Of a stretch of 7,164 nt of DNA, positions 7,038 to 7,164 are shown piece by piece; within the stretch, counting starts at the first letter, position 1; the number at the start of each line of letters is the position of its first letter. This DNA is from Dehalococcoidales bacterium. GTDB taxonomy: Bacteria > Chloroflexota > Dehalococcoidia > Dehalococcoidales > UBA3254. The stretch is taken from NCBI GenBank assembly GCA_028718465.1, contig JAQULX010000137.1, positions 1-7,164 on the forward strand. Direction: 5' to 3'. The position numbers and the translations under genes were made by a program. The notes beneath the pieces are model-generated. The model did not search any database, was not told the DNA's origin, and was given only the letters and a program-made list of their open reading frames with translations.

Positions 7038-7164
7038 TTAATTACTTTTAGTAGCCGGAACACTGTTATTGATTAGTTTGTCTGCTTCTTGAACCGCAGT
7101 GGCAGCATTAGAGGCGTATCCATCGGCACCAAACTGTTTTGCTATTTCCATCGAAAGAGGAGCT
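7038..7164 (-). CDS. Corrinoid (B12-binding) methyl-carrier protein, C-terminal 41 residues only
   Basis: From the window edge the minus strand is open for 41 codons to a TAA at 7038-7040. The translation includes 'APLSMEIAKQFGADGYASNA', followed by an alanine-rich helix ending 'EADKLI'. This 'GADGYA.dA..AV..A..L' pattern is the hallmark C-terminus of the Rossmann-like cobalamin-binding domain in methyltransferase corrinoid proteins such as MtaC, MtmC and related O-demethylase carriers. Such proteins carry the methyl group on cobalt between a substrate-specific methyltransferase and a second one, here probably the next gene. The cobalt-ligating DxHxxG motif and N-terminal helical domain lie beyond the edge, so intactness and subfamily cannot be judged. 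Too short for a subfamily call, but the match and the neighbour agree. Confidence 0.8.
   Translation of the reverse strand, partial: APLSMEIAKQFGADGYASNAATAVQEADKLINNSVPATKSN

Noticed and set aside
6869..7063. Minus-strand frame spanning the corrinoid-protein/methyltransferase junction
   Set aside because: It overlaps both well-supported genes in another frame and has no ribosome-binding site or family similarity.
1..7164. CRISPR array, tRNA, rRNA or riboswitch, including a cobalamin riboswitch
   Set aside because: No repeat-spacer pattern, tRNA-like cloverleaf or recognisable conserved B12-box sequence was seen; a cobalamin riboswitch, if present, would lie upstream of the corrinoid gene outside the window.

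Overview
The window is a minus-strand transport and one-carbon cluster, probably from an anaerobic bacterium. The moderately AT-rich sequence, strong AGGAG-type ribosome-binding sites and two solute-binding proteins made as lipoproteins (lipobox cysteine followed by a Thr/Ser-rich linker) suggest a Gram-positive or monoderm anaerobe, such as a Peptococcaceae-like Bacillota or possibly a Dehalococcoidia-type Chloroflexota. The taxonomy is inferred from these traits only.

Reading in the direction of transcription (right to left): (i) 7038-7164 is the C-terminal end of a corrinoid (B12-binding) protein, cut by the window edge. (ii) 5916-6977 is a UroD-fold methyltransferase of the MtaA/CmuA type with an intact His-x-Cys...Cys zinc-site pattern. 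(iii) 2885-5870 is a complete three-gene TRAP transporter: lipoprotein binding subunit DctP, then DctQ and DctM as separate genes overlapping by one base (TAATG). (iv) 2157-2884 is a 728-bp interval without an intact gene, holding on the plus strand a decayed IS3-family orfA with a plausible left terminus. (v) 1005-2156 is a second DctP lipoprotein. (vi) 933-965 is a perfect 15-bp stem-loop followed by a U-rich stretch. (vii) 1-893 is a fused DctQ-DctM permease that runs off the left edge and has no stop codon inside the window.

Short gaps (60, 45 and 35 bp, then a 1-base overlap) suggest that the corrinoid protein, methyltransferase and first TRAP system form one operon. The natural reading is import of a small organic acid, probably methylated, coupled to corrinoid-dependent methyl transfer. 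The substrate and methyl acceptor cannot be read from the sequence. The second TRAP system is a divergent paralogue in P + fused QM layout, probably with its own promoter. Its DctP has Gly where the family normally has the carboxylate-binding Arg. The most interesting points are the link between corrinoid methyl transfer and TRAP transport, the paired transporters of different architecture, the missing arginine, and the P/QM stem-loop.
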